NCBI GenBank assembly: GCA_964537825.1
Contig: CAZIDL010000008.1
Coordinates: 1 to 56,035, forward strand
Direction: 5' to 3'
DNA: 56,035 nt
Source of the DNA: CAZIDL01 sp964537825
GTDB taxonomy: Bacteria; Bacteroidota; Bacteroidia; Flavobacteriales_D; CAYVSK01
In this document: in pieces, positions 34,777 to 42,922 of the stretch
How positions within the stretch are numbered: position 1 is the stretch's first letter
How the letters are laid out: each line of letters begins with the position of its first letter
The notes under the pieces: generated by a model
Databases searched by the model: none
What the model was told of the DNA's origin: nothing
What the model saw: the letters and a program-made list of their open reading frames with translations, nothing else
Position numbers and translations under genes: made by a program

Positions 34777-35229
34777 TACGCGTTCCATGATCCCGAGGAT
34801 CCAAGGGAGGGGATGGCCTTTTCTTTCCGCTGCTGCTATGGTTCGGTCCCTGGGGGCTTCGTTTCCCTTTTTGAGCTCCTCTCTCCATTTTTTTGCAAGG
34901 AATCGATAGAGGATCCGTTCTTTTTTTTCTGTGGGGATCTTGTCCAGTTCCTCGTCGATGAACTCATGCTCGACCCCCTTTTCCTTTAAGCCTTGACGGA
35001 TCCTTAATTCCCCCCACCATTTTCCTTCGAGCTTATCCCTAATGAAGAACTCCGCAAAACGCGCATCATTCACTGCCCCTTCGTTTTCCAATTCCTCGAT
35101 GATCCCGGCGACATAGGGGTGCGGACAACCCTTTTGCCTGAGCTTCCGTTCCAGATCTCGCTTGCTGCTTTCTTGCCGCGCGCAGATCTTACGGGCTTTT
35201 TCGAGAAATTTCGATCGTGTTTCATCCAT
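34720..35229 (-). CDS. recX: Regulatory protein RecX
   Basis: A 169-residue RecX made of three helical repeats: KARKICARQESSKRDLERKL, then NEGAVNDARFAEFFIRDKL, then a C-terminal repeat with FLAKKWREELKKG. RecX binds RecA filaments and tempers recombination. The ATG at 35229 gives the usual start (MDETRSKFLEKARKI); the parS-like palindrome begins on the next base upstream. The last ~18 residues (after WILGIMERV) lie in the antisense overlap with the permease gene and are not needed for the fold. recA is not in the window. Confidence 0.9.
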   Translation of the reverse strand: MDETRSKFLEKARKICARQESSKRDLERKLRQKGCPHPYVAGIIEELENEGAVNDARFAEFFIRDKLEGKWWGELRIRQGLKEKGVEHEFIDEELDKIPTEKKERILYRFLAKKWREELKKGNEAPRDRTIAAAERKGHPLPWILGIMERVSGPDGLDGIEPGGGISGE

Positions 35230-35244
35230 GTTCCACGTGGAACG
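35229..35244. promoter_or_regulatory. parS: parS-like centromere site 1
   Basis: TGTTCCACGTGGAACG contains the 14-bp perfect palindrome GTTCCACGTGGAAC (35230-35243). This is close to the bacterial parS consensus TGTTTCACGTGAAACA and matches the variant with CC/GG flanks known from Pseudomonas. The surrounding 20 nt are identical, on the opposite strand, to the second site near mnmG. It touches the recX start codon. Confidence 0.82.
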
Positions 35245-35289
35245 TTCTGAAAAGCGCCTACCTTCGCCGTTCGAAATTGCGAAGATCCC

Positions 35290-36624
35290 TTGGGAAACCC
35301 TCATCCGAATCCGCGTGCCCTGATCCTTTTGTTAGGGTCCAATGTGGTCTCCGAGTTCGCTCACGGGATTTTGATGCTGGCTATCCCATGGTATTTCGCC
35401 GACACCCTGGGCCGCCCCGACCTTTTCGGGTGGCTCTTTGCATCGGTCACCTTTGCTACCCTTTTCTGGAGCCTGTATGCAGGGACATTGATCGATCGTT
35501 TTTCCCGTAAGGTCGTCCTTATATGGCTCAACCTCCTGGCCGGAATAGCTATCGGTTCCATCGCTCTTTATTCTTCCTGTTCCGGGGCTGTCCCTGTATC
35601 ACTGCTTTGCTTGGGGTTTACCATAACCGTCTTTAATTTCAACATTCATTATCCCAGCCTTTATGCTTTCGCTCAAGAGATCAGCCAAAAAGGTCATTAC
35701 GCGCGCACCAATTCCCTGATCGAGATCCAAGGGCAAGCCACCCGTATGGGGGCTAGTGCCATCGCCGCCTTATTGTTGGCAGGAACGGGTGAAAGCTCTC
35801 CCTATCTGCGGGCCATCCTTCCTTTTTCCTTTGAGGCCTGGACCCTCCCCGAATTGTTCGGGCTCGATGCCTTCGCCTATGGGGTGACCTTGCTCTTCCT
35901 TTTCCCCATCAGGTACCAGCCCGTTGAGGAACGGCATATCGACCGGGGGTCGGTCAAGGAACGTTTGAGGACGGGGATCCGGTTCCTACGTAGCAACCCC
36001 CTGCTCTTTAATTTTGGGAACACCTCCTTTATGATCTTTCTTTTTGTGCTCGTACAGGCTTATTTCCTGATGCCTGTGTATATCAAAGAGCATCTGGGGA
36101 TGGATGCGGACGTTTACGGGATCGGCGAGGCCCTTTTTGCTTTCGGTGCCATTTTAGCAGGGATCTACGTGCGGCGCCTTATGCGCCATGTTCGTAGTGT
36201 TTCGGCCATCATTGGGGCCATGATCCTTTCCGGGATGGTCTTCCTTTGCTGCGTTTGGACCCGATCCTTTTGGGTCTTCATGGGTTTCAACCTCCTTCTT
36301 GGATCGAGCAATTCCGCAACCCGCGTGATGCGGATCACGTACCTTTTCGAACGAGTTCCTAATGGTGTCATCGGAAGGACCAACAGCGTGTTCCAGGCTA
36401 TCAACATCTTGCTCCGGACCCTTTTTACAGGGCTTTTCGCGATCCCTTTCTTTACCGATGCTGAAGGGATCACAACGGCCTATCTCATTTCCGGACTGAG
36501 CATTTTGGTCGCCAGCCTTCCCCTCTTCCTTTACCGCAGGAGCCTCGAAGAACTTCAGGTCAGGGATGTTCGGTCTTCTTCGCCCGATCCTGCTTTGAGA
36601 TCAATTGCTTCGAAAGAACGATAG
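35290..36624 (+). CDS. Major facilitator superfamily transporter
   Basis: A 444-residue polytopic protein with about eleven or twelve helices. The loop between helices 2 and 3 reads AGTLIDRFSRKVVL, the MFS motif A-like signature (G-x-L-x-D-R-x-x-R-K). The substrate is unknown; similar proteins are general drug or metabolite exporters. The start is a TTG at 35290, as no ATG lies before the first helix. It ends 5 nt before the MscS gene. Confidence 0.85.
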   Translation: MGNPHPNPRALILLLGSNVVSEFAHGILMLAIPWYFADTLGRPDLFGWLFASVTFATLFWSLYAGTLIDRFSRKVVLIWLNLLAGIAIGSIALYSSCSGAVPVSLLCLGFTITVFNFNIHYPSLYAFAQEISQKGHYARTNSLIEIQGQATRMGASAIAALLLAGTGESSPYLRAILPFSFEAWTLPELFGLDAFAYGVTLLFLFPIRYQPVEERHIDRGSVKERLRTGIRFLRSNPLLFNFGNTSFMIFLFVLVQAYFLMPVYIKEHLGMDADVYGIGEALFAFGAILAGIYVRRLMRHVRSVSAIIGAMILSGMVFLCCVWTRSFWVFMGFNLLLGSSNSATRVMRITYLFERVPNGVIGRTNSVFQAINILLRTLFTGLFAIPFFTDAEGITTAYLISGLSILVASLPLFLYRRSLEELQVRDVRSSSPDPALRSIASKER

Positions 36625-36629
36625 GGCCA

Positions 36630-37709
36630 ATGGATGCCTTTTTCATAGGCGGTTTTTTCGAACTCCCCGAAAGCGGGAGGGTGCTGATCGCTGCGGCTCT
36701 TTCCGCGCTTATCGGGGTCCTTTTGAGCAAATTCGCCTTTTCGGTTTTGCTGAAGCGCTTCAGCAGGGCCTCCAATTATATTCGTGATTCCCTCCGTACC
36801 CATCTTGGCGGGAGAATGAGCAGCTTTCTTCCCCTGATTCTCTTCTATGGAAGCCTTTCTTTTCTCCAGGTCTCCGGTGAGGCCATGAGCCTTCTTTCGC
36901 AGGTCCTAGAAGTCCTTTTGATCCTGAACCTTGGTTGGCTTTTGGTGAAGACTTTGAACGTTTTTGAAGATATTTTCTTCCAGGCTTATAAAGTACGAAG
37001 GGACAAATACCTCAAGGAGCGGAAGATCCGGACCCAGATCCAGTTCCTCAAAAAGGCCATTGGGGTTCTCATTTTCGTGCTGGCCATAGCTGCCATCTTG
37101 CTCAGTTTCGAATCCGTCCAGAAGATCGGCACCACGCTCCTTACATCCACCGCCATCATCGGGATCGTCCTAGGGCTGGCAGCTCAAAAGACCATTGGGA
37201 ACCTGATCCACGGATTTCAGATCGCTTTCACCCAACCGATCAAGATCGATGATACCGTGATCGTTGAAGGGGAATGGGGGGAGGTGGAAGAGATCACTTT
37301 GACCTATGTTGTGGTCAAAGTCTGGGATAAACGCCGCTTGATCCTCCCCATTTCCTACTTCATCGAAAGGCCTTTTCAGAACTGGACCCGGAACAGCGAA
37401 GACCTGATGGGTGAGGTGGACCTTTACCTCGATCCTCGGATGCCCCTGGACCCTTTAAGGGAAAAACTGAATGCCTGGGTCCAACAACACGGGCATTGGG
37501 ATGGAAGGGCATGCCGGCTTCAGGTCGTGGACCTTAGCGAGAGGAGCATGCGGGTGAAAGCCATCGTGAGCGCTTCGGATTCCAATAAAGCCTGGGATCT
37601 GAAATGCGACCTGCGAGAAGCCCTTTTGGGGTTTTTAAGGGATCATTATCCGGAACATCTTCCCAGGATCCAAACGCCCTATGCCCTTTCACCGGGTCAA
37701 GCTCAATAA
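36630..37709 (+). CDS. MscS-family mechanosensitive channel
   Basis: A 359-residue channel with four helices. The pore helix and gate region read TSTAIIGIVLGLAAQKTIGNLIHG (about 175-198, glycine/alanine-rich TM3), followed by the MscS beta domain FTQPIKIDDTVIVEGEWGEVEEI (parts), with the PNxxL-like LPISYFIERPFQNWTR. It releases osmolytes on hypo-osmotic shock. Its stop overlaps the convergent moeB-like gene by 7 nt. Confidence 0.92.
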   Translation: MDAFFIGGFFELPESGRVLIAAALSALIGVLLSKFAFSVLLKRFSRASNYIRDSLRTHLGGRMSSFLPLILFYGSLSFLQVSGEAMSLLSQVLEVLLILNLGWLLVKTLNVFEDIFFQAYKVRRDKYLKERKIRTQIQFLKKAIGVLIFVLAIAAILLSFESVQKIGTTLLTSTAIIGIVLGLAAQKTIGNLIHGFQIAFTQPIKIDDTVIVEGEWGEVEEITLTYVVVKVWDKRRLILPISYFIERPFQNWTRNSEDLMGEVDLYLDPRMPLDPLREKLNAWVQQHGHWDGRACRLQVVDLSERSMRVKAIVSASDSNKAWDLKCDLREALLGFLRDHYPEHLPRIQTPYALSPGQAQ

Positions 37710-38878
37710 GCTGGCAGAGAAGGGTCCACTGCTTCGATCCATTTCAGGATGCCCCCTCTGAGGTTGTAGACCGCTCGTTCCGGCATCTTTTCCTGTAAGA
37801 TCCTTGCAGCTTTTGAACTCCGTGCCCCTGTTCTGCAATAAAGGATGATGGGGCCGTCCGTTTCTTCTGGAAACTCTTGCTTTTCCTTTAGGGTCCTTAA
37901 GGGAATGTTCGCCCCCCCGATATCCACGATCTCCTTTTCACCTCTTTCCCTTACATCGATGAGGGTGAAGTTTTCCCCTTTTTTCATCTTTCCCTGGAGT
38001 TCTTCTGGCTCGATCGACGGGACCTGATCACCTCCTTTGGCCCTTGATGATGGGACGCCGCAAAAGCTTTGGTAGTCTATCAGCTTCTCGATACCCGGAT
38101 GTTGCGGATCCCTGGGAATTCGGACCCTTCGGCTCTCCGCCCTCAGCGCATCGAAGATCAATAACTCACCATCGAGCGGAGCGCCGATCCCGCTCAATAA
38201 TTTGATGGCCTCGTTGGCCTGGAGGCTTCCCATAATGCCGGGGAGCATACCGAGGACACCCCCTTCGTTGCAGCCCGGGATCGACCCTGGCGGGGGAGGC
38301 TCCGGGAAAAGGTCGCGGTAGTCCACCGCTCGCTCTTTTTCTCCTCCTGCATTGAAAACCGCGATCTGTCCTTCGAATTGGAAGACCGAAGCGTGCACGT
38401 TCGGGATCCCTGCGAGGACGCTCGCATCGTTCGCCAAATATCGGGTCGGGAAATTGTCCGATCCGTCGATGAGGAGGTCCATTCCCTCCAGGAGCTTCAT
38501 GGCATTATCCGAGGAGATGGCATCCGTGATCGCCTCAACTTCGATCCAGGGGTTCAGGGCATCGATAGCCGCTTTCGCCGCCTGGGCTTTTTCTTTGCCA
38601 ATATCTTCAGTCCTGAAGAGCACCTGTCGCTGAAGGTTGTGATCGGCGACATGGTCGGGGTCGACGATCCGTATGCGCCCCACTCCTGCTGCTGCGATAT
38701 AGAGGGTCGCCGGAGCTCCCAACGCCCCCGCCCCGATCAGGATCACGCTGCTTCCCTTCAGCTTTTCCTGGCCTTTTCGGCCGAACCCAGGAAGGAGAAG
38801 GTGACGGCTGTATCGTTCGAGTTCAGCTTTTTCGAAAGGGGGACCTGGCATCGTCTCCGAAGATCGGATCATCTGCAA
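37703..38878 (-). CDS. MoeB/ThiF-type E1-like enzyme fused to rhodanese
   Basis: A 391-residue UBA4/MOCS3-like protein. The E1-like adenylation domain (about 15-260) has RYSRHLLLPGFG, the ATP loop GAGALGAPA (49-57) and Cys203 in PGCNEGGVLGMLPG. A C-terminal rhodanese domain (about 285-391) has the active-site loop YCRTGARS with Cys348. The paired zinc cysteines of E. coli MoeB are not visible. The family activates a ThiS/MoaD/Urm1-like carrier and loads sulfur for molybdopterin, thiamine or tRNA 2-thiolation; no carrier gene is in the window. It is the last gene of the mnmG operon, 8 nt after the FAD oxidoreductase, so tRNA thiolation is a live possibility. Confidence 0.88.
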   Translation of the reverse strand: MQMIRSSETMPGPPFEKAELERYSRHLLLPGFGRKGQEKLKGSSVILIGAGALGAPATLYIAAAGVGRIRIVDPDHVADHNLQRQVLFRTEDIGKEKAQAAKAAIDALNPWIEVEAITDAISSDNAMKLLEGMDLLIDGSDNFPTRYLANDASVLAGIPNVHASVFQFEGQIAVFNAGGEKERAVDYRDLFPEPPPPGSIPGCNEGGVLGMLPGIMGSLQANEAIKLLSGIGAPLDGELLIFDALRAESRRVRIPRDPQHPGIEKLIDYQSFCGVPSSRAKGGDQVPSIEPEELQGKMKKGENFTLIDVRERGEKEIVDIGGANIPLRTLKEKQEFPEETDGPIILYCRTGARSSKAARILQEKMPERAVYNLRGGILKWIEAVDPSLPAY

Positions 38879-38886
38879 AGGTATCC

Positions 38887-39975
38887 CTAAACCTTTGCGG
38901 GCTGTTCTTTTTCTTTAAAACGGTATGGGTCGACGTTGGGGTCGGGAGCCTTTTCCTCCTTCTTTATGAGCTGTTCTGTGAGCTTTTTCGCCCAATAGGG
39001 AGCCAAGCTCACCCCCTTTGATCCCAAACCGTTCAGAACGGCGAGCCCCCTTTTTTTCTGATGAAAACCGACGTAAGGCCTTGTGTCCGGAGTGGTCGGG
39101 CGGAACCCGGCCTCTTGGTCCTGGATCTTATAGGGAAGTTCTATCCACTCTTCCATTCGCTCCAGGAGTTCTTTCTTTTTCGCTTCCGTGGGGTTCGGGT
39201 CCAGGTCTTTGTGATCGTAACTGGCTCCCACCCGGACCTTTCCGTCACCCAAAGGGATGGCGTAAAAACCCCGGTTCAGGATGAATTCCGTAGGGAGGTC
39301 CGGCATATCCAGGGTAAGGATCTCCCCTTTATTGGGTTTAAGGGGTAGATCCCCGAAAAAGGGACAATGGGCGATGTTCGTTCCCTGACAAAGGATCAAG
39401 GTCTTTGCGCGGATCCCTTTATGGTCCCATCCATCCCTACATTCCTTGAGCTGATCGGGATCGAAGCTTTCTCTTTGGAGGATCCCTTTTTGAAGGAAGC
39501 TTTTTGATGAGGCGTTCAAGAAAACGGGTACGTCCAGGAAAGCCCCTTGGAAAGCGGCAACTCCGAGTTCCGGGTCGATCCTGATCCCGGGGATATGGGA
39601 TGGACCATTCGGCCAAAGGAACCGATCGAAGCCCTTTTTTCTTGCGTTCCCCTTCCATCGTTCTTTTTCCTTCGCATCTGCATAAGGCCGGTAGATGGGA
39701 CGGGGATGGTAGCATTCCGATCCGCTCTTCGCTGCGATGTTGCTGTAAAAGGCTTCAGCCTCCGGAACGTGGAGTTCAGCCTGCCATCCTTTTGTGGGGA
39801 GCCGGGGAGATATGGGATTGATCAGGCCACCTGCTACCTGGGAACAAAAGGCTCCTTCGTCCCGGTCGATGATCCGGAAGTCAGCGCCTCTGGCCTGAAG
39901 GGTCCAAGCTAATACGGATCCCGCCAGGCCTTGGCCAACGATGAGAAATTCCGTCCGACCCACTTGCTCTTTCAA
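38887..39975 (-). CDS. FAD-dependent oxidoreductase of the DAO family, MnmC-oxidase-like
   Basis: A 362-residue DAO-type flavoenzyme. The FAD-binding GQGLAGSVLAWTLQARG is at residues 14-30, followed by the Glu/Asp ribose contact in RIIDRDEG. In the C-terminal half RVGASYDHKDLDP and NGLGSKGVSLAPYWAKKL recall, from memory, GASYHRG and ALGSRGL in the FAD domain of E. coli MnmC, which converts cmnm5U34 to nm5U34 in tRNA. It overlaps the methyltransferase by 4 nt and shares an operon with mnmG, whose product makes cmnm5U. An alternative is a general amino-acid oxidase (ThiO/DadA-like). Confidence 0.8.
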   Translation of the reverse strand: MKEQVGRTEFLIVGQGLAGSVLAWTLQARGADFRIIDRDEGAFCSQVAGGLINPISPRLPTKGWQAELHVPEAEAFYSNIAAKSGSECYHPRPIYRPYADAKEKERWKGNARKKGFDRFLWPNGPSHIPGIRIDPELGVAAFQGAFLDVPVFLNASSKSFLQKGILQRESFDPDQLKECRDGWDHKGIRAKTLILCQGTNIAHCPFFGDLPLKPNKGEILTLDMPDLPTEFILNRGFYAIPLGDGKVRVGASYDHKDLDPNPTEAKKKELLERMEEWIELPYKIQDQEAGFRPTTPDTRPYVGFHQKKRGLAVLNGLGSKGVSLAPYWAKKLTEQLIKKEEKAPDPNVDPYRFKEKEQPAKV

Positions 39976-40880
39976 TTCGGGGTTGCGTGCTCGATGAGGT
40001 AGATCTGTGCCGAATATGTCCCTTTCTTCAGGTCCGCTTTAAGGTTGGAGCGGAGCCCGGTCCAGCATCCTTTCCAGGGGATATTGTTCTGATACTTTTC
40101 GCTGAGCATGGAGACGTAGATCGCATCAAGGTGCATGGGACGGATCTCTTGGAGCTTCATCCCGTGGTCTTCGAAAAGGCGCTGGATGTTCTCGGGGCGG
40201 AAATGATAGAGATGACGAGGGACATCGTAAGCGGCCCAATAGGGGCCGTAATGCTTGGCGTCGAAGGAGCTGCAATTAGGGACGGCTATCACCAGGGTAC
40301 CGCCTGGAGCCAGTGTCCTTTTCAGCTCCTTGGTCGTTTCCTGGAGCCTTGGTACGTGTTCCAGTACGTGCCACAGGGTGATGATCGAAAAGCTTTCACC
40401 CGGGAGCTCGCTCAGCTTTTCGGGTGGATCGACCTGCTCTCCCAATTGTTCCGAAGCTTGATCTCTTGCTCCTTCATCCGGTTCCAAGCCTTGGGTCTCC
40501 CATCCTTTTTTCTTGCAATGGGCCAGGAATTCTCCTGTTCCACAACCGTGATCGAGGATCCGAAGGGGCATTTGCCCGGCCAGGTCTCTCACCATTCGGT
40601 GTTTTTTTCGGACCGTGTATTCCCGTGCCAGTTTGTAGAGGGTGTTGATCGGTCCCTTGGAGGTATTGGAGTGCGAAATGTAATCCTCCGACTCGTAATA
40701 ATCCCCGATATGCTCTTCCTCTGGACGGGGGTCCGTATAGCGAAAGCCACAGGAGCTGCATTCCTGGATATCGAATTCCTCCCCGCTCACCGTGTAGTCC
40801 TTGCAACGAAGGAAATGTTCCTGTTCTCGTCCTTTGCAGATCGGGCACTCGCCGAGCGTCTCGCGGTTTCCTTCTTCCAT
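39972..40880 (-). CDS. Class I SAM methyltransferase with N-terminal zinc ribbon
   Basis: A 302-residue protein. An N-terminal zinc knuckle (C12-x2-C15 and C41-x2-C44) precedes a Rossmann methyltransferase of the Methyltransf_23 type, with motif I ILDHGCGTGEFLA (108-120), ITLWHVLEHVPRL (motif IV region, about 165-177) and LAPGGTLVIAVPN. Substrates in this family are very varied (quinones, sugars, proteins, RNA). It starts 22 nt after mnmG and overlaps the FAD oxidoreductase by ATGA. It therefore could supply the methyl step to mnm5U34, but sequence alone does not show RNA as the substrate. Confidence 0.87.
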   Translation of the reverse strand: MEEGNRETLGECPICKGREQEHFLRCKDYTVSGEEFDIQECSSCGFRYTDPRPEEEHIGDYYESEDYISHSNTSKGPINTLYKLAREYTVRKKHRMVRDLAGQMPLRILDHGCGTGEFLAHCKKKGWETQGLEPDEGARDQASEQLGEQVDPPEKLSELPGESFSIITLWHVLEHVPRLQETTKELKRTLAPGGTLVIAVPNCSSFDAKHYGPYWAAYDVPRHLYHFRPENIQRLFEDHGMKLQEIRPMHLDAIYVSMLSEKYQNNIPWKGCWTGLRSNLKADLKKGTYSAQIYLIEHATPN

Positions 40881-40902
40881 GAGCGGATTTTGAGGCCTGA
40901 CT

Positions 40903-42780
40903 TTATTTTTCCAAGTAGATCATGAGGACCGAAATGTCCGCCTTGGTCACACCACTGATCCGGGAAGCCTGGCCCAGGTCCTCAGGCCGGACGGACTCGA
41001 GTTTTTCCTTTCCTTCGGCCGATAGGGAAGAGATCCTGGAATAATCGAGGTCCCTGGGGATCTTCATTTCATCCAGGCGGTGCATCTTTTCAGCGGTCTC
41101 TGCCTCCCGCTGGATGTAGCTTTCGTACTTCATCTGGATCTCCGCTTGCTTCAGGGCATCCTGCGGGTTTCCTTCCAATTCATCCACAAAGTTCCGAAGG
41201 TCCGGGTCAGCGGAAAGGAGGTCCTCCATTTGTATCTCGGGGCGGCAAAGCACTTTTTGAAGCTTGACCTTTTGCTTGAGCCGGCTGCTCCCTTTTCCTT
41301 GCAAGGTTTCGTCGATCGTACCGGGTGCGATGGAAACTTCCTGAAAATGCTTTTTGATGCGTTGGGTGTTCCGTTCCTTGGCCTCGACCGCTTTCATGCG
41401 CTCATCCGAAACGATCCCGAGGGCGTGGGCCTTTGGTGTGAGGCGTAGGTCGGCGTTGTCCTGTCGAAGGAGGATCCGATGTTCCGCTCGCGAGGTGAAC
41501 ATGCGGTACGGTTCTTTCGTGCCGTTTGTGATCAGGTCATCCACCAGCACGCCGATATAGGATTCGGAACGGTTCAGGATCACCGGATCCTTATCATAAG
41601 CTCGCTGATGGGCGTTGATACCGGCCATGACCCCTTGGCAAGCCGCTTCCTCGTAGCCGGTCGTCCCGTTGATCTGCCCAGCAAAGAAGAGGCCACCGAT
41701 CTTTTTGGTCTCCATCGTTCGTTCGATCTGGGTGGGGGGGAAGTAATCGTATTCGATGGCGTAGCCCGGTCGGAAGAGCTTGACGTTCTCAAGGCCGGGA
41801 ATCTGTTGGAGGGCTTTGAGCTGTACATCTTCAGGCAAGGAGGTGGAGAAACCGTTCAGGTAAGTCTCTACCGTTTCCCGCCCTTCTGGTTCGATGAAGA
41901 GCTGATGTTGGGGTTTCTCGGAAAAACGGTCGATCTTATCCTCGATCGATGGGCAATAGCGGGGGCCTACCGACTGGATCCTACCGTTGAACATGGGTGA
42001 CCGGTCGAACCCTTCTTCCAGTATCTTGTGGACCGTAGGGTTCGTGTAAGTGATGTAACAGCTGAGCTGCTCTTCCACTGGCTTGGTGTGCGGGGAGAAT
42101 GAGAATTTCTCGGGTTCTTCATCCCCCTTTTGTTCTTCGGTCTTGCTCCAGTCGATGGAGCGACCGTCCAGCCGGGGTGGGGTACCGGTCTTCATGCGCC
42201 CGCTTTCGAACCCTAGTTCATGAAGTTGAGCTGTAAGCCCGGTCGAAGCACGTTCACCTGCTCGTCCGCCCCCGAATTGCTTTTCACCGAGATGGATCAC
42301 CCCGTTCATGAAGGTCCCGTTGGTCAGGAGGACGTTCTTGGCGTTGAATTCGAGCCCCATCGAAGTCCTTACGCCCCGGACCTTTTCGTTCTCTACTTTG
42401 ACCTCAGTGACCATGTCCTGCCAGAATTCAACATTGGGGGTTTCTTCGAGCATCCGCCGCCAGGTGATCGCAAAGCGCTGCCGGTCGTTTTGACTGCGTG
42501 GACTCCACATGGCAGGTCCTTTGGATCGGTTGAGCAAACGGAATTGGATCGTGGAGTGGTCCGCGACCATGCCAGAGTATCCCCCCATGGCATCCACTTC
42601 CTTCAGGATCTGTCCTTTGGCGATCCCGCCCATCGCAGGATTGCAGGACATCTGAGCAATGGCGTTCATGTTCATCGTCACAAGGAGGACGTGGGAGCCC
42701 ATGTTCGCAGCCACGGCAGCGGCTTCCGATCCAGCATGGCCTCCTCCCACGACGATGAGATCGTATTCCTTGCTGTACAT
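40903..42780 (-). CDS. mnmG: tRNA uridine 5-carboxymethylaminomethyl modification enzyme MnmG
   Basis: A 625-residue FAD enzyme (GidA). With MnmE it installs the cmnm5 group on U34 of several tRNAs. The dinucleotide fold DLIVVGGGHAGSEAAA is at the start; SCNPAMGGIAKGQILKEVDA, FRLLNRSKGPAM and the GxRYCPS-like GPRYCPSIEDK motif with its redox Cys are intact, as is the C-terminal helical MnmE-binding domain. It leads an operon with a methyltransferase, an FAD oxidoreductase and a MoeB-rhodanese protein. Its leader holds a parS-like site. Confidence 0.97.
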   Translation of the reverse strand: MYSKEYDLIVVGGGHAGSEAAAVAANMGSHVLLVTMNMNAIAQMSCNPAMGGIAKGQILKEVDAMGGYSGMVADHSTIQFRLLNRSKGPAMWSPRSQNDRQRFAITWRRMLEETPNVEFWQDMVTEVKVENEKVRGVRTSMGLEFNAKNVLLTNGTFMNGVIHLGEKQFGGGRAGERASTGLTAQLHELGFESGRMKTGTPPRLDGRSIDWSKTEEQKGDEEPEKFSFSPHTKPVEEQLSCYITYTNPTVHKILEEGFDRSPMFNGRIQSVGPRYCPSIEDKIDRFSEKPQHQLFIEPEGRETVETYLNGFSTSLPEDVQLKALQQIPGLENVKLFRPGYAIEYDYFPPTQIERTMETKKIGGLFFAGQINGTTGYEEAACQGVMAGINAHQRAYDKDPVILNRSESYIGVLVDDLITNGTKEPYRMFTSRAEHRILLRQDNADLRLTPKAHALGIVSDERMKAVEAKERNTQRIKKHFQEVSIAPGTIDETLQGKGSSRLKQKVKLQKVLCRPEIQMEDLLSADPDLRNFVDELEGNPQDALKQAEIQMKYESYIQREAETAEKMHRLDEMKIPRDLDYSRISSLSAEGKEKLESVRPEDLGQASRISGVTKADISVLMIYLEK

Positions 42781-42823
42781 AGGGACGAACGTTCCACGTG
42801 GAACATCGCCGAGCGATGTCCCT
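42781..42823 (-). promoter_or_regulatory. Foldable mnmG leader containing parS
   Basis: Directly before the start codon the leader can close as a three-way junction: AGGGAC (42781-42786) with GTCCCT (42818-42823) outside, the parS palindrome as one inner hairpin, and ATCGC (42805-42809) with GCGAT (42813-42817) as the other. On the mRNA the outer stem abuts the AUG. Whether this matters for translation or only for the DNA is not known. Confidence 0.5.
42790..42805. promoter_or_regulatory. parS: parS-like centromere site 2
   Basis: CGTTCCACGTGGAACA holds the same perfect palindrome (42791-42804) as site 1. The 20 nt from 42787 to 42806 are the exact reverse complement of 35228-35247. Position beside mnmG is typical of ParB sites, since mnmG/gidA is near the origin in many bacteria. 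Confidence 0.85.
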
Positions 42824-42837
42824 CGTTACCAAGCCTG

Positions 42838-42845
42838 CAAAGATA
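42838..42845 (-). promoter_or_regulatory. mnmG operon -7 promoter box
   Basis: Read on the minus strand: TATCTTTG, a perfect TAnnTTTG, about 58 nt before the mnmG start, so the parS-containing fold would be inside the transcribed leader. No clear -33 TTG. Confidence 0.55.
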
Positions 42846-42922
42846 AAGAAAGCGAATGGATCTTTCGCCGTCCTTTTATTTCCGGCCGACCTTCTTGGGA
42901 GCTCGCTGGGTCAAGGAGCGCT

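Noticed and set aside
35229..42805. oriC itself between or near the two parS-like sites
   Set aside because: No cluster of DnaA boxes (TTATCCACA-like) or AT-rich unwinding region and no dnaA gene is seen in the window; only single degenerate matches occur.
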